Shown: positions 34,429 to 44,066, numbered from the stretch's first letter. The stretch: 64,000 nt of DNA from Bdellovibrio sp. ZAP7 (GCF_006874645.1 NZ_CP030082.1:1054001-1118000); one strand, 5' to 3'. The notes: generated by a model from the letters alone, not told the origin. Program-made: numbers and translations.

Positions 34429-35196
34429 ATGAAAAATAATCATTACATTTCGAAATTTCTGACACAACGCTGGCGCAGCCCAGGGTTGCCTTTGTGGCAT
34501 TATGATTTTAAGAAAAAACATTTCTCCGATAAACATTCTGTCGACAGACTCTTCGCAAGAAGAAATCTGTGGTCAGATCAAATTGAAGATTTTTTGCGAG
34601 ACAATACCGAAAATTTCTCACCGACGTTTCTCGCTGGTCTCGAAGCGGGTGCCCAACCCGCGTGGGATGAGTACAAAGCGCTTTTTTTATTGATTCTTTT
34701 TCAGGCTGCTAGAGTAAGTCATGCACAGACTGGGCATTAAAATCTCTCTGCCCTAAGTATTTTTTCTTCTAAAAAGCTGGAGGCGCTCGCTCTGGCTGCT
34801 AAGCAGACAAGAGAGTTAATTGGATTCAGACTGCCAAATGATTTGAGATTCTTTTTTCCGGAAACAGGAATCTTTCCGTTTCCGGTTGATTGTGGCGGCT
34901 ATTTTGAATGGATATTTGCACTCCCTATAAGTGGAACATTTTGTCTTGGATTGGTACCCCAGTCTGTAGATCTAAATCTTTTGCGGGCCAAAATTAGCTA
35001 TTCTCATCTTGCGGCTTGGTCGGTGGGCACCTCCAAGTTTTGCAGTAAAATTGTTATCCATCCAGATCTCTATTCATATAAAAATAGCCTACAAGAATTG
35101 GAATCTAAAATTGTTGAATGTCGGAGCTTTACTGACGCTCAAAGTGAGTTAATAAACCAAGTTCATTCTTTAATCGGCCTTGGTCTGTCTATTTGA
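34429..35196 (+). pseudogene. DUF4238 family gene interrupted by an in-frame stop
   Basis: The first 103 codons (NNHYISKFLTQRW ... LFARRNLWSDQIEDFL) match the start of DUF4238 proteins. A TAA at 34738-34740 breaks the frame, but the same frame continues without further stops to 35196 and still reads as protein (FRLPNDLRFFFPETG ... AAWSVGTSKF). It is a single nonsense event in an otherwise intact gene of about 255 codons. DUF4238 proteins are uncharacterised and common in accessory regions. Confidence 0.7.
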
Positions 35197-35360
35197 TTTT
35201 ATATAAATCATTAATAAAGAGATACCATGACCGCAAAGTTTGTTGATATCTACACATTAAGTCACCGGACAGCTTGTATCAGTTTGTATTTCTCCTGTTT
35301 TATCCTCTTTTTTAAGACGGAGTAGCTTGTTTGAGCTATTAATTCTGAATGGAGGTTAAA

Positions 35361-35894
35361 ATGACTCAAAGAATTCTATTAGCGGGAATATTTATATTAT
35401 TCGCTTTCCATTCACGTGCAGAAACTGGTTCGCGCAGTATTGAGCCATATCACGCCCGACCTTATAGTGTGCAATTTATAGATGAAATGAGCGCACACCA
35501 TGAGGGTGGGGTAGAAATGGCAGAGATGGCAATATCAAAGGCTTATCACTCTAAGTTAAAAGAAATGGCAAAGATGATGAAGCAAGCCCAGCAAGAAGAA
35601 TTAGCGAAGATGGCTGATTGGCGAGTGCGCTGGTATTCATCAAGTCCTAGTTATACCTATATGGGTGCCGAAATGGATATGTCCAAACTTGAGAAGCTTA
35701 GTGGACCAGAATTTGATATAGCTTTTTTAGATACAATGATTATGCATCACCCTGGAGCTATTTTTCTAGGAAGAGAAGCTGCAGGAAGATCTGAAAAGTC
35801 TGAGATTCGTGCATTTGGGAAGAAAATATCAAATGCCCAACAAAAAGAATTAAATGAGATGCGCAAAATGAGAGACAATTGGACAAAGCAATAG
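35361..35894 (+). CDS. DUF305 family periplasmic protein
   Basis: 177 residues from the ATG with GGAGG upstream. A signal peptide (ILLAGIFILFAFHSRA) is followed by two ferritin-like half repeats: FIDEMSAHHEGGVEMAEMAI and FLDTMIMHHPGAIFLGREAA. This His/Met pattern is the DUF305 hallmark and is suited to metal binding. Members often accompany copper resistance genes, which fits this location at the start of the copper block. Confidence 0.85.
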   Translation: MTQRILLAGIFILFAFHSRAETGSRSIEPYHARPYSVQFIDEMSAHHEGGVEMAEMAISKAYHSKLKEMAKMMKQAQQEELAKMADWRVRWYSSSPSYTYMGAEMDMSKLEKLSGPEFDIAFLDTMIMHHPGAIFLGREAAGRSEKSEIRAFGKKISNAQQKELNEMRKMRDNWTKQ

Positions 35895-35897
35895 GCA

Positions 35898-35926
35898 TCA
35901 TTAGGCCATATTCAATGGCCTAATGA
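35898..35926. terminator. Bidirectional hairpin between convergent genes
   Basis: TCATTAGGCCAT (35898-35909) pairs perfectly with ATGGCCTAATGA (35915-35926) around a 5-base loop. It separates the DUF305 gene from the leftward efflux operon. U-tracts are short on both strands. Confidence 0.6.
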
Positions 35927-35933
35927 CTTCAAT

Positions 35934-36359
35934 TTAGTGGTGAGAGTGTTCGCTTTTGCTTTCTGTTTGGTTCTCGAACTTCAGAGGAAGTTTATAAACA
36001 GCATCGTTACCCACCGCTTTTTCGCGAACTGCTTTGATCACAATCTCACTGTCTTGCGAATATTTTTTAGTCGGAACACAATGAAAGTGATCTTGCATTA
36101 CGGTGCAATTAAAAGGAATTTGTACCTTTTTAGCGCGCGCAAAAACTTTGGCACTAGAATCTTTTGTTGTAGAATTCTGAAAATTCATATCTAAAAGATA
36201 AACATGTGCACTCTGATCTTTGTCTAAAACTAGTTCTGTATGAAAAGCTCCTGGCATTTCAATCTTGCCGCCGTGAGGACCAGGCTTGTCTCCACCATGT
36301 GCGCTTGCTAACGTAGGAGCCAGGGTGAGCGTCAGAATTAAGTGTCGAATAAAGTTCAT
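35934..36359 (-). CDS. Periplasmic His-rich protein of metal-efflux operon
   Basis: 141 residues with a signal peptide (ILTLTLAPTLASA) immediately followed by HGGDKPGPHGGKI. It ends in SEHSHH. The body is beta-strand-like. These N-terminal His-Gly blocks are typical of small periplasmic proteins in copper or cation efflux operons and suggest metal binding. It is the last gene of the leftward operon. Confidence 0.6.
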   Translation of the reverse strand: MNFIRHLILTLTLAPTLASAHGGDKPGPHGGKIEMPGAFHTELVLDKDQSAHVYLLDMNFQNSTTKDSSAKVFARAKKVQIPFNCTVMQDHFHCVPTKKYSQDSEIVIKAVREKAVGNDAVYKLPLKFENQTESKSEHSHH

Positions 36360-36372
36360 TGATTTCTCCTTT

Positions 36373-37605
36373 TTAGATAAGTTCAGTTATTTTCGCATTT
36401 ACTATTGTGATATCTCGTTCCAGCTCGATCATCCTGCGCTTTGCTTCGAATAAAGATACCGTGGCAGTTTGAAGATCCGGCGAGTTTTTGATTCCGCGCT
36501 TATATTCTGACAGTGTCATTTCGTAATACTTTTGGGCAAACATGAGTCTTTGTTGCTGATGTATTTTAAGCTTTGCTAGACTTTCTCTAGTAGTTAACAG
36601 GTTTCGTAAATCTTTTTCTATTTCGAGACGGGTGTTCTTTTTGTCAAACTGTTGAGTTGAAACTCCATAGTTTGTTGCTTGATGACGATAATAGCTTGAA
36701 AAGCCAGAAAAAAGATTCCAACTCAAAAGCAATGCGAACCTGGATTCTGTACCATTCAATGGATCTGAATACTCTGGAGTTATTCTGCCATAGCTAGCTT
36801 CGAGATCTAAGAACGGTAAAAACTCAGATCGTTGCTGAGTTACCTTCGCATGAGATATCTCTTCAAGTTGATCTTGTTTTTTAAGAGATGGATTGTTTTG
36901 AAGCGCCGTTTCAATATTTATTTCAATACTATTTATATCAAATGATTCTCGATCTGAAACTGAACTTTCAGAGATATTTAATCCTGTAAGTGTACTAAGC
37001 TCTTTGTTAAGTCGTTCTATTTCAGCTTTGATGGATTCGCGTTCATTCAAAATATTATTTTCTTCTAGATCAATCTCAATACTGTCGACGTTTGAAGTAA
37101 GTCCTGCATTAATTTTCTTCTGTGCCATCTGTCGTTGTTTATTTAAAAAATCAGATTTTTCATCAAGAATAGACAGGTTTTTTTTATTGGCAAGAAGACT
37201 ATAGTAAGTTTCGCGTAACTGACGACGAAGGGCGCGGGTTTTTACATCTAGGTCTAATTGTGCAATTTGGAACTCGCTATTAGAGATTGTCCTCAATGAG
37301 GAGTCTTCTCCTCCACGGTATAGATTCCATCGACCGCTCACGTAGCCTAGATATCCTTCGCTAGGTTCTTGAATGGTTTTATTTTCAGCGTATCCACCAT
37401 TTAAGGAAATTTGCGGAAGAAAATTTCCAAATTGAGATTGTGCCGTCGCTTTTTGCGCCTTCACCGTTGCTTCAAGCGAACGAATTTGCGGATTGGAAGA
37501 TAGCATTTGGGCTTCAAGGGAAGCCAAAGTTGATCCTTCCTTAGCAAATGCAGAAATAAAGACCAAAATGAATTGTGTAAAGATTAAAAGCGACGTCACC
37601 CTCAT
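36373..37605 (-). CDS. TolC-family outer membrane efflux protein (CusC/CzcC-like)
   Basis: 410 residues with a signal peptide. The body is long alpha-helical coiled coil with repeated Gln/Glu/Lys, the usual two-fold TolC repeat: LSWNLFSGFSSYYRHQATNY in the second half and GRWNLYRGGEDSSLRTIS in the first. It would form the outer-membrane channel for the RND pump encoded upstream at 38012-41149. A good ribosome binding site (GGAGAAG) precedes the start. Confidence 0.87.
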   Translation of the reverse strand: MRVTSLLIFTQFILVFISAFAKEGSTLASLEAQMLSSNPQIRSLEATVKAQKATAQSQFGNFLPQISLNGGYAENKTIQEPSEGYLGYVSGRWNLYRGGEDSSLRTISNSEFQIAQLDLDVKTRALRRQLRETYYSLLANKKNLSILDEKSDFLNKQRQMAQKKINAGLTSNVDSIEIDLEENNILNERESIKAEIERLNKELSTLTGLNISESSVSDRESFDINSIEINIETALQNNPSLKKQDQLEEISHAKVTQQRSEFLPFLDLEASYGRITPEYSDPLNGTESRFALLLSWNLFSGFSSYYRHQATNYGVSTQQFDKKNTRLEIEKDLRNLLTTRESLAKLKIHQQQRLMFAQKYYEMTLSEYKRGIKNSPDLQTATVSLFEAKRRMIELERDITIVNAKITELI

Positions 37606-37608
37606 AGA

Positions 37609-38010
37609 TTACTTCTCCAAAAGAAATTTAAAACTGTCGGTTTTGCCCGAGTGCTGTGCCTTGATATCAAGGTCAGCGCGATAGGCACCCTTAAGATCTA
37701 CTTTGGTTGCAAATGCTTTACCGTCATTGGTGAACGTCAAAGCCTGAGGTTTTCCTTTTGGCGTTTTTGCAGTTCCAGTTAACTTTACATCTGCAATTTT
37801 CAAATCTTCTCCAGAATGCGCTAACGGAAAGAATTGAATCGAGTCTCCGGAAACCAGCATTTCCATATTAATTTCTTTGCCAGCTTTGACGATTCCACCA
37901 TGTTGGGCTTTAATTTGGCCCGGGATTTCGTCATGGCCTTCGTGCGCGATTGAATTAACACCGAAAAATAAAATGCTAGATAGCGCGATCGTTAAAAACT
38001 GTTTGTTCAT
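37609..38010 (-). CDS. Small periplasmic protein between RND pump and TolC genes
   Basis: About 133 residues from the ATG at 38010, with AAGGAG inside the end of the pump gene. The signal peptide ends at SIA, then HEGHDEIPGQIKAQHGGIV. The mature domain (LVSGDSIQFFPLAHSGEDL ... YRADLDIKAQHSGK) is beta-rich. It occupies the place of a membrane fusion protein but is far too short, with no barrel-sandwich or hairpin domain recognisable. It may be a metal chaperone or substitute adaptor. Confidence 0.6.
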   Translation of the reverse strand: MNKQFLTIALSSILFFGVNSIAHEGHDEIPGQIKAQHGGIVKAGKEINMEMLVSGDSIQFFPLAHSGEDLKIADVKLTGTAKTPKGKPQALTFTNDGKAFATKVDLKGAYRADLDIKAQHSGKTDSFKFLLEK

Positions 38011-38011
38011 T

Positions 38012-41000
38012 TTAAGTCTCCTTTGATTCAAATATACTTACTTCATCCGTTGTCTTTAGGTATTTAAAAGCTGATTTCTTTCCAAAGTGATAAAAAACGG
38101 TCGGTGTGACAAACATATCTAGCAATGTGCTGCTAATCAAACCACCGACTATAACGACAGCGACGGGATGAAGAATTTCTTTTCCCGGTTCGCCTTTCGA
38201 AAGTACTAATGGAAGTAGGCCAAGAATGGCAGTGAGAGCGGTCATCAATACAGGAACCAGTCTTTCAAGTGAACCACGAATTACCATTTCCTTGGTAAAA
38301 CCTTCTCCTTCATGCTTCATAAGGTGAAGGTAGTGAGAGATCATCATTATGCCATTTCTAGAGGCGATTCCGCAAAGAGTTACAAATGCGACCAAGCTGG
38401 CAATGCTGATCGTTCCATCGGTTATTAAAATAGCTACCACGCCACCAATAAATGCCATTGGAATGTTCAACATAACTTGAAAAGAGATAAAACTACTCTT
38501 GAAGTGAGCGTACAGAATGACGAAAACTGAAATGACGGACAGGAAGCCTAAGAGAATCATTAATCGGGATGCTTGTTGTTGGCTTTCAAATTGTCCACCG
38601 TAATTAATGAAGTAGCCAGATGGGACTTCAACTTTATCTTTAATTTTAGATTGAATGTCAGCCATAACGCTTTCCAGATCCCGACCTGACGAATTAGCTT
38701 GGACGACGATACGCCGTTGAGCATTTTCTCTGTTAATAATATTTGGACCTGAAGTTTCATAGACGTCCGCTATCATTTCGACGCGAACTTTTGTTCCATC
38801 TGGAAGTGTTTTAAGAGGGGTTCGTTTAATAAGATCCAAGTTAGATCGAGATTTTTCATCAAATCTCATAAACGCATCTACAGTCTTTTGCCCCTCGAGA
38901 ATTTGACCAACCACTTCTCCCTGAAGAGCTTTTTCTAAAAGCTGTGCTAAATCTCCTACAGAAACACCAAACTTAGAGGCTTCATCTCTCAAAAGTTGAA
39001 CCTTGACTTGAGGAATTAAAACCTGCTGTTCGATTTGTAAATCGACTAACCCTGGCACGTCTTTTAAAGACTGTTGAACTTCGCTGGCCTTTGCGCGAAG
39101 TGTGGAAAGATCTGGTCCAAAGATTTTTATAGCGATTTGCGCCCGGACGCCCGATAAAAGGTGATCTAGTCGATGAGATATAGGCTGCCCAACATTAACC
39201 GCAACGCCTTGAAGTTCAGATAAATTTCTACGAATTTCGGTAAGCACTTGATTTCTGGGGCGTCCCTCTTCCTTAAAGTCGACATCAATTTCAGAGTAGT
39301 GAACGCCCTCTGCGTGCTCATCTTGCTCGGCGCGCCCAGTTCTACGTGACACAGAAGTTACTTCCGGACTTTTCATGATTAATTCTTCTGCTTTTTTGCC
39401 AAGACGATCTGATTCCTCAAGAGAAATTCCCGGAGTAGCAACTACTGTTATAGTCGCCGTGCCTTCATTGAAATGAGGTAGGAAGTCTCTGCCAATGAAT
39501 GTGGTTAGAAAAACTGCGCAAATAAACAAGGCAGTTGTTACGCCTAAAATAATTTTTGGATGTGCTAAGGATCGGTTAAGAATCTGAGTGTCCCATTGCT
39601 TAAGCTTTCGAACTAAAGCGCCGTCCTTGTGTTCTAAGAGTTCGCCTTTTGATAATAGGTATGAACACAGAACTGGCGTCACAGTGAGAGAAATGATCAT
39701 CGAAGCCAGAAGTGAAATAATATATGAAATCCCGAGAGGCGCGAAAAGCCGACCCTCGATTCCTCCCATGCTGAAAAGTGGAACGAAAACTAAACAGACA
39801 ATAAGAGTTGCAATTACAATTGAATTTCTGACTTCACTAGATGCTTCGAAAATAACTTTGAGCGTATTCTTTGGTTTTGCGAGCAACTTATTTTCGCGAA
39901 GTCTGCGGTATACATTTTCGACGTCAACGATAGCGTCATCAACGAGCTCGCCAATTGCGACGGCGAGTCCCCCAAGTGTCATGGTGTTGACGGAAAGTCC
40001 GAATATTTTAAAAACGATAGCTGTTAAAACAAATGAAAGAGGAATCGCCGTCATAGTTATAGCCGTCGTTCGCAAATTCATCAGAAATAATAAAAGCACA
40101 ATCAGAACGAGAATGACGCCGTCACGAAGAGCCTCTTTAACGTTATGGATCGAGTTTTCGATAAAGCGAGATTGTTTAAAGAGGTCGAGCTCAATTTTGA
40201 CTCCTTTGGGTAGGCCTATCGAGAGTTCCTTTAATGCTTTATCTATATCTTTCGTTAAATCAATTGTGCTTGCGCCAGGTTGTTTTTGAATGGTCATGAT
40301 AACTGAAGCCTTGCCATTTACACTGGCATCTCCTCGTTTGACCTGCGGCCCTTCTTGAACTTCCGCAATATCTTTTACTCGGACGGGTCTGCCTAGGTGC
40401 ATGCCCACAAAAGAATTTTGAATGTCATCTAGACTGCGAACTGCCCCAAGGTTTCTAATCAAATACTCCTGAGCGCCAATATTTATGAAGCCGCCGGTGG
40501 AATTAATACTAAGATCTGAAAGATTGTGTTCGATATCATCTAGGGCTAACTGAAATTTTTGAATTTTTTCGGCTGAGATAAGAATTTGAAATTGTCTCAC
40601 GCCTCCGCCAATTGCGATTACCTGCGTAACTCCTGGGATACTCATGAGGCGAGGGCGCAATGTCCAATCTGCGATCGTTCTCAACTCAAGTGGACTGACG
40701 GTGCCATCTGGAGAACTAAGACCAATAAGCTGTATTTCTCCCATGATCGAGGCGATCGGTCCCATAATAGGTGTCGCATTTTTTGGAAGCTTTTCTTTAG
40801 CTAGAGCTATTTTCTCTTGGACCATTTGTCTATTGCGGTAGATATCTGTTCCCCAGTCAAACTCGATATAAATAACACTTAATCCGACTGCAGAACTGGA
40901 GCGAACTCGCTGTACCCCGGGAAGACCATTCAGTGCGGTTTCAAGGGGAAACGTCACCAAGGTTTCAACCTCTTCGGGGGCAAGGCCAGGGGCCTCGGTC

Positions 41001-41149
41001 ATGATATTTACTGTGGGTCTATTTAAATCTGGGAAAACATCCACCGGAAGAGTTATTAGAGCCCATACTCCGTACACCAAAACTAATGCCGTGAAAGCAA
41101 TAACAAGCAGTCTATGAGTCAGGGCATATTTTATGACTTTATCGAGCAT
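38012..41149 (-). CDS. Heavy-metal efflux RND pump (CzcA/CusA family)
   Basis: 1045 residues, the usual length. The start LDKVIKYALTHRLLVIAFT, TLPVDVFPDLNRPTVNIMTE and, in transmembrane helix 4, AVAIGELVDDAIVDVENVYR identify the HME-RND group; this TM4 signature is distinct from the czcA-type gene at 57.2 kb. Two large periplasmic loops and 12 membrane helices are evident. It is transcribed divergently from csoR-copA, which suggests copper or a similar ion as substrate. No full-length adaptor gene is in this operon. Confidence 0.88.
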   Translation of the reverse strand: MLDKVIKYALTHRLLVIAFTALVLVYGVWALITLPVDVFPDLNRPTVNIMTEAPGLAPEEVETLVTFPLETALNGLPGVQRVRSSSAVGLSVIYIEFDWGTDIYRNRQMVQEKIALAKEKLPKNATPIMGPIASIMGEIQLIGLSSPDGTVSPLELRTIADWTLRPRLMSIPGVTQVIAIGGGVRQFQILISAEKIQKFQLALDDIEHNLSDLSINSTGGFINIGAQEYLIRNLGAVRSLDDIQNSFVGMHLGRPVRVKDIAEVQEGPQVKRGDASVNGKASVIMTIQKQPGASTIDLTKDIDKALKELSIGLPKGVKIELDLFKQSRFIENSIHNVKEALRDGVILVLIVLLLFLMNLRTTAITMTAIPLSFVLTAIVFKIFGLSVNTMTLGGLAVAIGELVDDAIVDVENVYRRLRENKLLAKPKNTLKVIFEASSEVRNSIVIATLIVCLVFVPLFSMGGIEGRLFAPLGISYIISLLASMIISLTVTPVLCSYLLSKGELLEHKDGALVRKLKQWDTQILNRSLAHPKIILGVTTALFICAVFLTTFIGRDFLPHFNEGTATITVVATPGISLEESDRLGKKAEELIMKSPEVTSVSRRTGRAEQDEHAEGVHYSEIDVDFKEEGRPRNQVLTEIRRNLSELQGVAVNVGQPISHRLDHLLSGVRAQIAIKIFGPDLSTLRAKASEVQQSLKDVPGLVDLQIEQQVLIPQVKVQLLRDEASKFGVSVGDLAQLLEKALQGEVVGQILEGQKTVDAFMRFDEKSRSNLDLIKRTPLKTLPDGTKVRVEMIADVYETSGPNIINRENAQRRIVVQANSSGRDLESVMADIQSKIKDKVEVPSGYFINYGGQFESQQQASRLMILLGFLSVISVFVILYAHFKSSFISFQVMLNIPMAFIGGVVAILITDGTISIASLVAFVTLCGIASRNGIMMISHYLHLMKHEGEGFTKEMVIRGSLERLVPVLMTALTAILGLLPLVLSKGEPGKEILHPVAVVIVGGLISSTLLDMFVTPTVFYHFGKKSAFKYLKTTDEVSIFESKET

Positions 41150-41165
41150 AAGTCCTCTTTTCGAA

Positions 41166-41184
41166 TATACTAGGAGGGGGTATA
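41166..41184. promoter_or_regulatory. G-tract inverted repeat, candidate CsoR operator (leftward promoter)
   Basis: TATAC (41166-41170) and GTATA (41180-41184) flank a purine core with five G, giving TATACTAGGAGGGGGTATA just before the pump gene. The form matches CsoR/RcnR-type G-tract operators. Confidence 0.5.
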
Positions 41185-41251
41185 GTCAATTGTGACAAGG
41201 AAAAAAATATTGTTCTTCATATTTTCTCCTTGCAAGACCCCTTGCTAATTA

Positions 41252-41266
41252 TACCCCCATGGGGTA
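41252..41266. promoter_or_regulatory. G-tract inverted repeat, candidate CsoR operator (csoR-copA promoter)
   Basis: TACCCCCATGGGGTA is a near-perfect palindrome 29 bases before the csoR start. It closely resembles the known CsoR operator (TACCC..GGGTA with a central AT-rich pair). It probably represses csoR-copA until Cu(I) binds CsoR. Confidence 0.75.
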
Positions 41267-41294
41267 AGTATGATATGAAATTTAGAGGTATAAA

Positions 41295-41582
41295 TTGAAA
41301 AAAGCAAACAACAAATCTCTTCATCCTGATCATGGTGTTCACAAGAAACGTTTAAATCGAGTCCGTGGACAAATAGATGGTATCGAAAAGATGATTGATG
41401 AAAGACGCTATTGTCCTGATATTTTAATCCAACTGCGGGCTGCCGCTAAGGCTCTGGAATCCATCGAGGCGGAAATTATGCAAAAGCATATTCATGGTTG
41501 TGTGAAGACCGCAATTAAATCTCGTGATGAAAATGCCGTAACAGAAAAAATTGATGAAATAATGATGCTCGTTAAGAGATAG
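41295..41582 (+). CDS. csoR: CsoR/RcnR-family metal-sensing repressor
   Basis: 95 residues from a TTG. HKKRLNRVRGQIDGIEKMID is the signature helix 1. The Cu(I)-binding set Cys-His-Cys is present: Cys in RYCPDIL, then His and Cys in HIHGCVKTA. It is the first gene of a rightward copper operon, 7 bases before copA, and has a G-tract palindrome upstream. Derepression by Cu(I) is inferred from the conserved ligands. Confidence 0.87.
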   Translation: MKKANNKSLHPDHGVHKKRLNRVRGQIDGIEKMIDERRYCPDILIQLRAAAKALESIEAEIMQKHIHGCVKTAIKSRDENAVTEKIDEIMMLVKR

Positions 41583-41589
41583 GTTTTTT

Positions 41590-43785
41590 ATGTCGTTAAA
41601 ATCCGAGAAAGAAATAGAGCTTCAACTTATTGGGATGTCCTGCGTTAACTGCGCCGCAAAGATTGAAAAAACGTTAAATAGTTTTGAACAAGTTAATGCA
41701 TCAGTGAATTTTGCGACTTCCAAGGCCGTGGTTTCATTTCCTTCAGATCAGTGGAGCGCTCATTTACTTGTTGAGAAGATTCAAGAGCTGGGATTTCAGG
41801 CTTTTGAAATCGATGAAGACGCACAGACCGGGGATATCAAAATTATAGTACAGAAAGAAAAGGAACGCGAACAAAGACTTTTCTTTGCAGCGCTAATTCT
41901 TACGAGCCCTTTTATTCTCGAGATGTTCTATATGTTAGGTGGGAATGGTCATCAGGAGCTAATACCAAGATGGGTACAACTGATTTTGGCGACTCCCGTG
42001 CAATTTTGGATCGGGTGGCGATTTTATCGTGGATCCTACTATGCTCTTCGTTCCAAAAGTTCAAACATGGATGTCTTAATTGCTTTGGGTACAACCATGG
42101 CTTATGTCCTTAGTGTTCTGGTAACGGTAATGAACTGGCATCACCAGCATGTATATTTCGAAGCAAGTACCATGGTTATTACACTTGTTCTTGCTGGAAA
42201 ATACCTGGAGTCAAAGGCAAAGAAAAAAACATCAGATGCCCTTGAGGGCCTTGTTCGTCTTCAGCCAAAAACCGCTATCGTCGAAAGAAGCGGTAAGTTT
42301 GAAGAGATTGAAGTTAAGGATGTTATTGTTGGGGATACTGTCATTGTTAAAAACGCCGAAGCAATTCCTATTGACGGTGTTGTTGTTGGTGGAAGTTCAT
42401 CAGTTGATGAGTCTATGCTAACAGGCGAAAGTATTCCCGTTGCTAAACATGTCGGTGACAAAGTTTTTGCAGCGACGCTCAATCACAGCGGTTCTTTGCG
42501 AGTGAAGGCCACTGGTGTTGGCACGCGAACCCAGCTAGCCCAAATTATTAAAATTGTATCGATTGCGCAGGGTTCTAAAGCGCCTATTCAGCGGCTCGCT
42601 GATAAAATATCAGCCATCTTCGTTCCAACAGTAGTGACTGTCAGTTTATTTACTTTCTTTTTAACGTGGATGATTTCTGGTGATCTGGCGTCGGCATTCA
42701 TAGCAGCCGTATCAGTCCTCGTAATCGCCTGTCCGTGTGCATTGGGTTTAGCTACTCCAACTGCAGTCGTTGTGGGAGTGGGAAAGGCAGCCCATGCTGG
42801 GGTACTATTTCGTGACGCTAAAGCACTTGAGGTAGCTGAAAAGATAGATGTCTTGGTCCTTGATAAAACCGGAACTATTACAGAAGGCAAGCCGACAGTA
42901 AGCGACGTCAAGATAGGTAATATGGTGACATTGGAGAATGCATTGCAGATCGCGATGAGTCTTGAGGAAGGTTCCTCTCACCCATTAGCTCGAGCTATTG
43001 TAGACGAAGGAAATAAGAATCATATTTATCCTGTGCCAGTTGATTTTTTTGAATCTGTAGTTGGACAAGGAGTGCAGGGTAAGATTGGGACTGAGGTTTA
43101 CAAGCTTGGAAAACCGGAATGGATTGCCGATAGTGTCCATCTTGACAAAAGTATTTTGCATTCAATGGAAGCAAGCGGACAAACGGTTGTGGTCCTGGCA
43201 TCATCTCAAGAAGTTATCGCCTACTTTGCTATTGCAGATAAGGTTCGTGAAAGCTCAAAAGTTGCTATTCAGCAAATTCTTTCACAAGGCATTCGTGTTG
43301 TAATGCTGACGGGCGATAATGAAGGTACGGCAAAAGCAATTGCGAAGGAAGTCGGTATAGCTGAGTTTAAACATAGCGTGAAGCCATCGGATAAAGCTAA
43401 CTTCGTAGTCGCATTGAAAAGGAAGAAGCTGACTGTGGCCATGGTCGGGGATGGAGTGAACGATGCGCCCGCTCTTGCAATGGCAGACGTCAGTTTCTCT
43501 ATGTCGTCGGGGACAGACATAGCAATCGAAGCGGCAGATGTGACTTTGATGAAGAACGATTTAACATCAGTGTTTGCCGCAATCTCATTGTCAAAATTTA
43601 CCTTAAGAAAGATTAGGCAAAATCTTTTCTTTGCTTTTGTTTACAATGTTTTTGGAATTCCTTTAGCTGCACTGGGAATGTTGAACCCCATTATTGCCGG
43701 AGGAGCTATGGCATTGAGTTCCGTATCTGTTTTAACAAATTCTTTAATGTTAAAGCGCGTTCGATTAACGGCGAATGCAGAGTAG
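41590..43785 (+). CDS. copA: Cu+-exporting P1B-type ATPase
   Basis: 731 residues. An N-terminal HMA domain with GMSCVNCAAKIEK, eight membrane helices, [12 protein letters not shown] in TM6, the phosphorylation site DKTGTITEG, the SHPLA nucleotide loop and [11 protein letters not shown] are all present. The C-terminal helices have YNVFGIPLAA and [12 protein letters not shown], which with CPC define the Cu+/Ag+ (P1B-1) class. It lies directly after csoR and overlaps the [2Fe-2S] gene by 11 bases. Confidence 0.92.
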   Translation: MSLKSEKEIELQLIGMSCVNCAAKIEKTLNSFEQVNASVNFATSKAVVSFPSDQWSAHLLVEKIQELGFQAFEIDEDAQTGDIKIIVQKEKEREQRLFFAALILTSPFILEMFYMLGGNGHQELIPRWVQLILATPVQFWIGWRFYRGSYYALRSKSSNMDVLIALGTTMAYVLSVLVTVMNWHHQHVYFEASTMVITLVLAGKYLESKAKKKTSDALEGLVRLQPKTAIVERSGKFEEIEVKDVIVGDTVIVKNAEAIPIDGVVVGGSSSVDESMLTGESIPVAKHVGDKVFAATLNHSGSLRVKATGVGTRTQLAQIIKIVSIAQGSKAPIQRLADKISAIFVPTVVTVSLFTFFLTWMISGDLASAFIAAVSVLVIACPCALGLATPTAVVVGVGKAAHAGVLFRDAKALEVAEKIDVLVLDKTGTITEGKPTVSDVKIGNMVTLENALQIAMSLEEGSSHPLARAIVDEGNKNHIYPVPVDFFESVVGQGVQGKIGTEVYKLGKPEWIADSVHLDKSILHSMEASGQTVVVLASSQEVIAYFAIADKVRESSKVAIQQILSQGIRVVMLTGDNEGTAKAIAKEVGIAEFKHSVKPSDKANFVVALKRKKLTVAMVGDGVNDAPALAMADVSFSMSSGTDIAIEAADVTLMKNDLTSVFAAISLSKFTLRKIRQNLFFAFVYNVFGIPLAALGMLNPIIAGGAMALSSVSVLTNSLMLKRVRLTANAE

Positions 43786-44053
43786 TGTTGTGGATGTTGA
43801 AAAGATAATTTTAGTATGTAGTTCCTGCGGCGAAGAAGCAGATGCTGGGAACACTTCAAAAAAATTGCAGGGTAGAATCAAAAACTTTGCAAAGGAAAAT
43901 AACGAGCAATGTTTGGTGCTTTTGACAAGTTGTCTCGGAGTTTGTCCTGATCAGGGTATTACCATTGCGTATACCTCGAAAAGTGGCCGAGGAGTAACTC
44001 TAGAAGTTATTCCAGATGAGTCGAGCGGGGAATCGGTTATTAGAAAAATATGA
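43775..44053 (+). CDS. Thioredoxin-fold [2Fe-2S] ferredoxin-like protein
   Basis: 92 residues. Four cysteines in the order CSSCG ... (~37 residues) ... [10 protein letters not shown] fit the thioredoxin-like [2Fe-2S] ferredoxin / DUF1636-type metal-binding family. It is translationally linked to copA by an 11-base overlap and followed after 13 bases by the second ATPase, so a role in copper handling or redox sensing is likely but unproven. Confidence 0.65.
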   Translation: MQSSVVDVEKIILVCSSCGEEADAGNTSKKLQGRIKNFAKENNEQCLVLLTSCLGVCPDQGITIAYTSKSGRGVTLEVIPDESSGESVIRKI

Positions 44054-44066
44054 AATGAGGTTGAAA

